The notes under the pieces are model-generated. The model had not been told where the DNA came from and made no database searches. It was given only the letters and a program-made list of their open reading frames with translations. The position numbers and the translations under genes are program-made. DNA of 64,000 bases from UBA2256 sp964453055 (GTDB lineage: Bacteria; Spirochaetota; Spirochaetia; Treponematales; Rectinemataceae), in assembly GCA_964453055.1 (NCBI GenBank), contig CAYVOD010000002.1, positions 1 to 64,000 on the forward strand, written 5' to 3'. Positions 63,808-64,000 of the stretch are shown in pieces. The stretch's first letter is position 1; every line of letters starts with the position of its first letter.

Positions 63808-64000
63808 TCAGGCCTTGACGAAGAAAAGCTCGAAGGAAGGTCGGGATTCAACCATGGCTCTTCCTTCGAATTTCGTCCTGGGCCTCCAGCCGATTCTCGG
63901 GGCGAATCCCTGGTAGGCGTTTTTCAGGGCTCCGCAATCGCTCAATACGGCCAGTGTCTGATTAGCGTAATCCTCTATATCCGTGACGAAATACAGATAA
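63808..64000 (-). CDS. trmB: tRNA (guanine-N7)-methyltransferase, C-terminal part
   Basis: The last 63 residues of a gene entering from the right edge. YFVTDIEDYANQTLAVL and the ending TKFEGRAMVESRPSFELFF match the TrmB C-terminus, where the TKFE motif binds RNA and the methyl donor site is closed. TrmB makes m7G46 in tRNAs. The stop at 63808-63810 faces the hrpA stop across 30 bases, with no terminator visible between them. Confidence 0.8.
   Translation of the reverse strand, partial: YLYFVTDIEDYANQTLAVLSDCGALKNAYQGFAPRIGWRPRTKFEGRAMVESRPSFELFFVKA

Overview
The window looks like a scaffold piece of a moderately GC-rich chromosome from a free-living or host-associated spirochaete related to the treponemes. 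This is inferred from gene content and order: a seven-gene V-type ATPase operon with a DUF2764 gene in second place, lipoproteins with relaxed lipoboxes, a spoVG - tRNA-Gln - rplY cluster, and an rplU-rpmA-obgE-nadD-yqeK-LCP-rsfS block. There is no phage, insertion sequence or CRISPR array. A run of 100 N inside secA marks an assembly gap, so this is a draft or metagenome assembly.

Layout. 1-2.8 kb: pyruvate phosphate dikinase on the minus strand, running off the left edge and carrying an unusual basic C-terminal tail. 3-10 kb: dinB, a lipoprotein and a DUF503 gene (minus), metG with a FemAB-type ligase (plus), and an AMMECR1/MEMO pair (minus). 10-20.4 kb: a sigma-54 response regulator, tRNA-Gly, the V-ATPase operon and ispG. 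20.4-25 kb: an ArsR-type regulator, a receiver-like protein and mfd. 24.8-29.5 kb: a tightly overlapping minus-strand operon with a NusG/LoaP-like protein, three molybdenum-hydroxylase subunits and an RsmI-like methyltransferase. 29.7-38.3 kb: ligA, argS, then the rplU to rsfS block ending at a strong terminator. 38.3-46.3 kb: an aspartate-rich acidic protein, ispE, spoVG, tRNA-Gln, rplY, tilS, ftsH and a trypsin-like lipoprotein. 46.3-52.3 kb: a hybrid histidine kinase, facing an ABC importer operon headed by rqcH. 52.3-64 kb: secA, a lipoprotein, nnr, a mutT-type gene, xseAB, an anion transporter, an HrpA-type helicase and the 3' end of trmB.

Most genes are housekeeping: protein synthesis and quality control (metG, argS, rplU, rpmA, rplY, obgE, rsfS, rqcH, ftsH, secA), DNA repair (dinB, mfd, ligA, xseAB), isoprenoid synthesis by the MEP route (ispG, ispE), NAD synthesis and repair (nadD, nnr), and ion-driven energetics (V-ATPase).

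The most striking recurrent signal is in the promoters. At about ten loci a -10 box, often with a good -35, ends only 6 to 12 bases before the start codon and no Shine-Dalgarno site intervenes. This implies leaderless or near-leaderless mRNAs for metG, ammB, ispG, ispE, ligA, secA, hrpA and others. Further points are a hybrid kinase whose only well-placed start is ACG, a ribosomal protein L27 with a shortened N-terminal arm, a perfect 23-bp inverted repeat inside nnr, and the NusG-paralogue-headed molybdenum-hydroxylase operon.
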